From assembly GCF_023078275.1 (NCBI RefSeq), contig NC_062978.1, positions 21,041,883 to 21,105,882 on the forward strand: 64,000 bases of DNA, written 5' to 3'. A program made the position numbers and the translations under genes. The DNA comes from Leguminivora glycinivorella (lineage: Eukaryota; Arthropoda; Insecta; Lepidoptera; Tortricidae). This document shows positions 61,064 to 64,000 of the stretch, piece by piece. The notes beneath the pieces are model-generated. The model made no database searches. It was given only the letters and a program-made list of their open reading frames with translations, and had not been told where the DNA came from. Each line of letters starts with the position of its first letter. Position 1 is the stretch's first letter.

Positions 61064-61250
61064 ATCAGAAGGTCTGTAGATCGCTAATTAGAGATATTTT
61101 TTTTATTTCGAAGCAGCAATAATATTATTCGAAAATTATATAGATATTTATGATATACTTGCCACAGCGTAACAGATAATTTATTATTGTCAGACATGGT
61201 ATTTTATTTTTTAACTACAGGCTCGGAAACCTTTTTATGTTTTAAAACTA

Positions 61251-61756
61251 GTGGGTAAAAATGCATGGTATCCATCCACTGCCTCGAAGATACATAGAAC
61301 AAACCAAAATGTATACCTCTTATTTGAAACTAATATACTTATTCTTGATTTAAACTTGTCTGTTGTATGTACTTTACAACTTGTCGATATTGTTATCGAC
61401 ATATACCCTTCCCTATTTGAATTTTTCTGTTCCTGGTATCATTTTACCTGTCAGTCATTTGTCAATTTAGTCCGTAGGATTATGAATTTTACTTTAGGCA
61501 TGCATATATACGTATTGGTATTATGTATGGCGTTCAGGTTATAAAGAAATTACGATCAGTTTCAAGAAGCTGGAACATTCTTAATCCAATTTTAGGAAAA
61601 AAATATAATGTTTCATGGATTTTGATTATTTTATCTCGTAATTGGCATCAGGGATTAGGGCTAAAAGAGTTCCTAGTCGAGTTCTACAATACCCATGGGA
61701 GAAAAGAAGGCGAAGTAATATCGCTTCTCGACCTGTTGGCTAACATCGAAGTTTAA
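61251..61756 (+). pseudogene. second copy of the unrecognised membrane-like frames
   Basis: Same sequence as 55754-56259, with the same frame change. Carried by the duplication. Confidence 0.25.
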
Positions 61757-62656
61757 GTATCTTAATCCGTCACCGCACGGAATATATCGACCCTACAAAC
61801 TATTGCAGGTGACCAAATAACCCGCAAAATATTCGTAGTTGTACGTTCCTCAGTTTTCGCACAATTCTCCGTAGCGTCATTTGCCGGGAAGCAGTAGATT
61901 GTCATCGTAGTAATTCAAAAGGTACGTTTGGTACCGAGGCAACTATTCATCATTTGTCATAGAATATAAATGCGGTTTTCAAGCAGAGAGCAACTTCCAT
62001 CCTGGATTATAATTTTACATTTTTTATTAAGCGGGTAAAAGGTAAAATGTTGAAGGTAGATTAGGTTAAGAGTCTGTAGCAAGCCCGTAAGAATATTACC
62101 TTTTTTATTGGAAAGAAGTGAAGCATTTGACTGCAATCTGACATGATGGAAAGTGCTGATTAAGTCTAGAATGAAGCATAGATAGTCATAGAGGAGTTGA
62201 CTCTTGATTAAAATCGATCCTAGTTATAGTTGGCTGGAAATAGTTGTGCAGGAAGTGAATCCAACTCCTTATTCGTTGCCGTTCGCATGATAAAGCTGGC
62301 TACAAGTCATATAGTGGGAATCAGCTGCCCTGTGTCGAGATAGTCCATTGACTATCAGCAGTGCAACTTGTCAAAAATCGTGAGGGTTGAACTTTGTCAA
62401 AAATCCTTTATATCTTGTTCCCAATTGTGATGAAAATAGAGAAGCTGTGACTATCTGCGAACTTCTAGTCTTTGTAATGACGTAAACCACGACAATGTCG
62501 ACTAGCGCCGGCCAATAAGGATGTGTCCGACGCTCGTTAAGCGGCAATTACTATAGGCTAATCGGCCCAACACGACTCTGGCGCATGGCATGCTAGCAAT
62601 GTGACGAAGACATGTACTCGTAACATAAGAGTTTTAAATGATTCACGGTTAGTTTC

Positions 62657-63126
62657 ATAAGACTTATATTGACCGGGATAAAAACCGTAATTACTTATAT
62701 TATTTTTATTGAGGTCCCGATATTTCGACGCAGTTGCAATAGTTGCATGCATTATGATCACGGGAAACTGAAGACGGCGGTTGGATGTCAAAGTTGCGTA
62801 GACAGCGCCCGATCTACCCTCATTTGCGCGCGTCGGCTGCGTTCACTCTCAGCTTTACCACTGATCGCGTTCACACTCGTTGGGTCTGTCCAAACACACT
62901 ACACTCACCGTGTCACTACGTTTGCTTAACTCTGATCGCACTGGTTTTTTACACAAAATTATCACTGGATTCCATACATTTGATAATTTAAAGCCATCTT
63001 CACGATTGAAATTTTGTCTTCAATTTCCCGTGATCGTGATGCATGCAACTGCGTCGAAATATCGGGACCTCAAAAAAAACAAAAAGGTAATCACGGTTTA
63101 TATCCCGGTCAATATTAAGTCTTATG
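62657..63126. repeat. fold-back element, second copy
   Basis: Copy of 57160-57630 within duplication unit 2, one A shorter. Confidence 0.85.
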
Positions 63127-64000
63127 TAACGTGACATAAATCCGGGCGTCACAAACAGTAGGCAGACGAAACTGCTCAAGTTTCTTTGTAATTTAAGGGA
63201 TTGAAAATCCGTGTGGTTACACTGGCGACGGGTTATTAAGAATCGGGAATAGAAGTTACACATGCAATGATGCCATGACATGATGAAGCGACAGGCTGGA
63301 AACTTGTTACTAACTTACTACTTGTTACTAATGTCACAATTTCATTTTCTTTCAATCACTTAATTGCTAAGATTGGCACTACCACTTATAATGCGAGTAT
63401 ATTAAATATGTATATTGTGTGTAAATAAAAATTTTGCAGGTAAGAGGAAGAAGACGAAACATGCATTATTAAAGATGAAGAAGAAGTTTTATCTACAATC
63501 GAAATCATGTTTGCCGTCTTCATTATCTAGAACGCGCCTCCAGTTAGCACAAGAGTTTTATTCACTTTCATTTGTTTATAATATCTGCACATACTCGTAT
63601 TAACCTAGGTACATAGCCAAATACACAAACTGGCACGAATAGATATGTATTTAGGTAACGAACGAATTAATGAAGTTATTAGGGTGGATCAAAAAAACAC
63701 TTTTTTTGGAATTAGCAAACCTAATAGTTATCAATCAATGACCCTTAGTCTATAAAGTCTTTGTGCAAAATTTCAGCCTTGTAAACCAACATCTTCAGCC
63801 CCCGCATTAGGTTTGAAATTTTGAAAATCTCAAACAGGCCTGAAAATTCAACTTTCAGATAAAAAAAAATCGGCAGTATTATGTTCAATTGCTCAGTATA
63901 CATTATTGATACATATTATTACAATAAACTGCCAAAAGTTGCGAAAATAACGTTAAAAATCGCCAATTTTCAGTATTTTAGCGGCTGTTTCGGCAAATGT

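Larger units (their letters stand above)
61064..64000 (+). repeat. direct duplication, unit 2 (partial, cut by window end)
   Basis: Copy of 55567-58504. The only difference noticed is one A fewer in the run at 63072-63079. The junction at 61064 is preceded by unrelated sequence, and only atcag-scale homology is shared at the break. Confidence 0.92.

Overview
The window is AT-rich eukaryotic nuclear DNA with long introns and a dense load of interspersed repeats. The repeat set points to a moth or butterfly (Lepidoptera): tRNA-headed SINEs with GAT-type or TATG-type tails, a Helitron-like family ending in CTAG, (CTGT)n and (CCGT)n repeat modules, a mariner with TA target duplications, and R1-type, Copia and other retrotransposon pieces. 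The species assignment is inferred; no database was searched.

Only two host genes can be supported with confidence. (1) A plus-strand very-long-chain fatty acid elongase of the ELOVL4-like type. Its last five coding exons lie at 14626-14894, 20366-20537, 21610-21737, 24405-24554 and 27901-27984. All junctions are GT-AG and all phases match. The HxxHH box, the KxxExxDT, NxxxHxxMYxYY and TxxQxxQ motifs and a C-terminal KxKxx endoplasmic reticulum retrieval signal are present. The first coding exon was not found. (2) A minus-strand MORN-repeat gene matching retinophilin (rtp, MORN4). Its last three coding exons lie at 36542-36737, 35581-35690 and 30472-30626. The 3' part of its terminal exon has been copied in tandem twice more, with a period near 240 bp, inside what looks like its own 3' UTR (29985-30471). 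This is the most unusual observation in the window.

Layout. 1-14000: repeats only, including a dead mariner (1516-2768) and a 1.0 kb piggyBac-like non-autonomous element between TTAA sites (11152-12155). 14600-28100: the elongase, whose introns carry two opposite-strand copies of one non-LTR retrotransposon family (one with a clear target duplication), several SINEs and at least six fold-back elements. 28400-36740: retinophilin, with a 4.4 kb region bounded by 32-bp inverted repeats and TAA duplications ending 20 bp from a splice donor. 37300-42300: a MULE transposase fragment, then an R1-type retrotransposon inserted with a 14-bp duplication into the end of another non-LTR element. 43000-51600: SINEs, then a Copia pol fragment split by a 4.8 kb insertion that contains a large diverged palindrome. 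51900-52950: three fold-back structures in a row. 53900-64000: a repeat shared with 31 kb and a near-perfect direct duplication of 5.5 kb period that runs off the window end.

The two genes show no sign of working together. I see no operon, phage, CRISPR or defence system. Small open reading frames outside the entries below look like chance frames or transposon debris.
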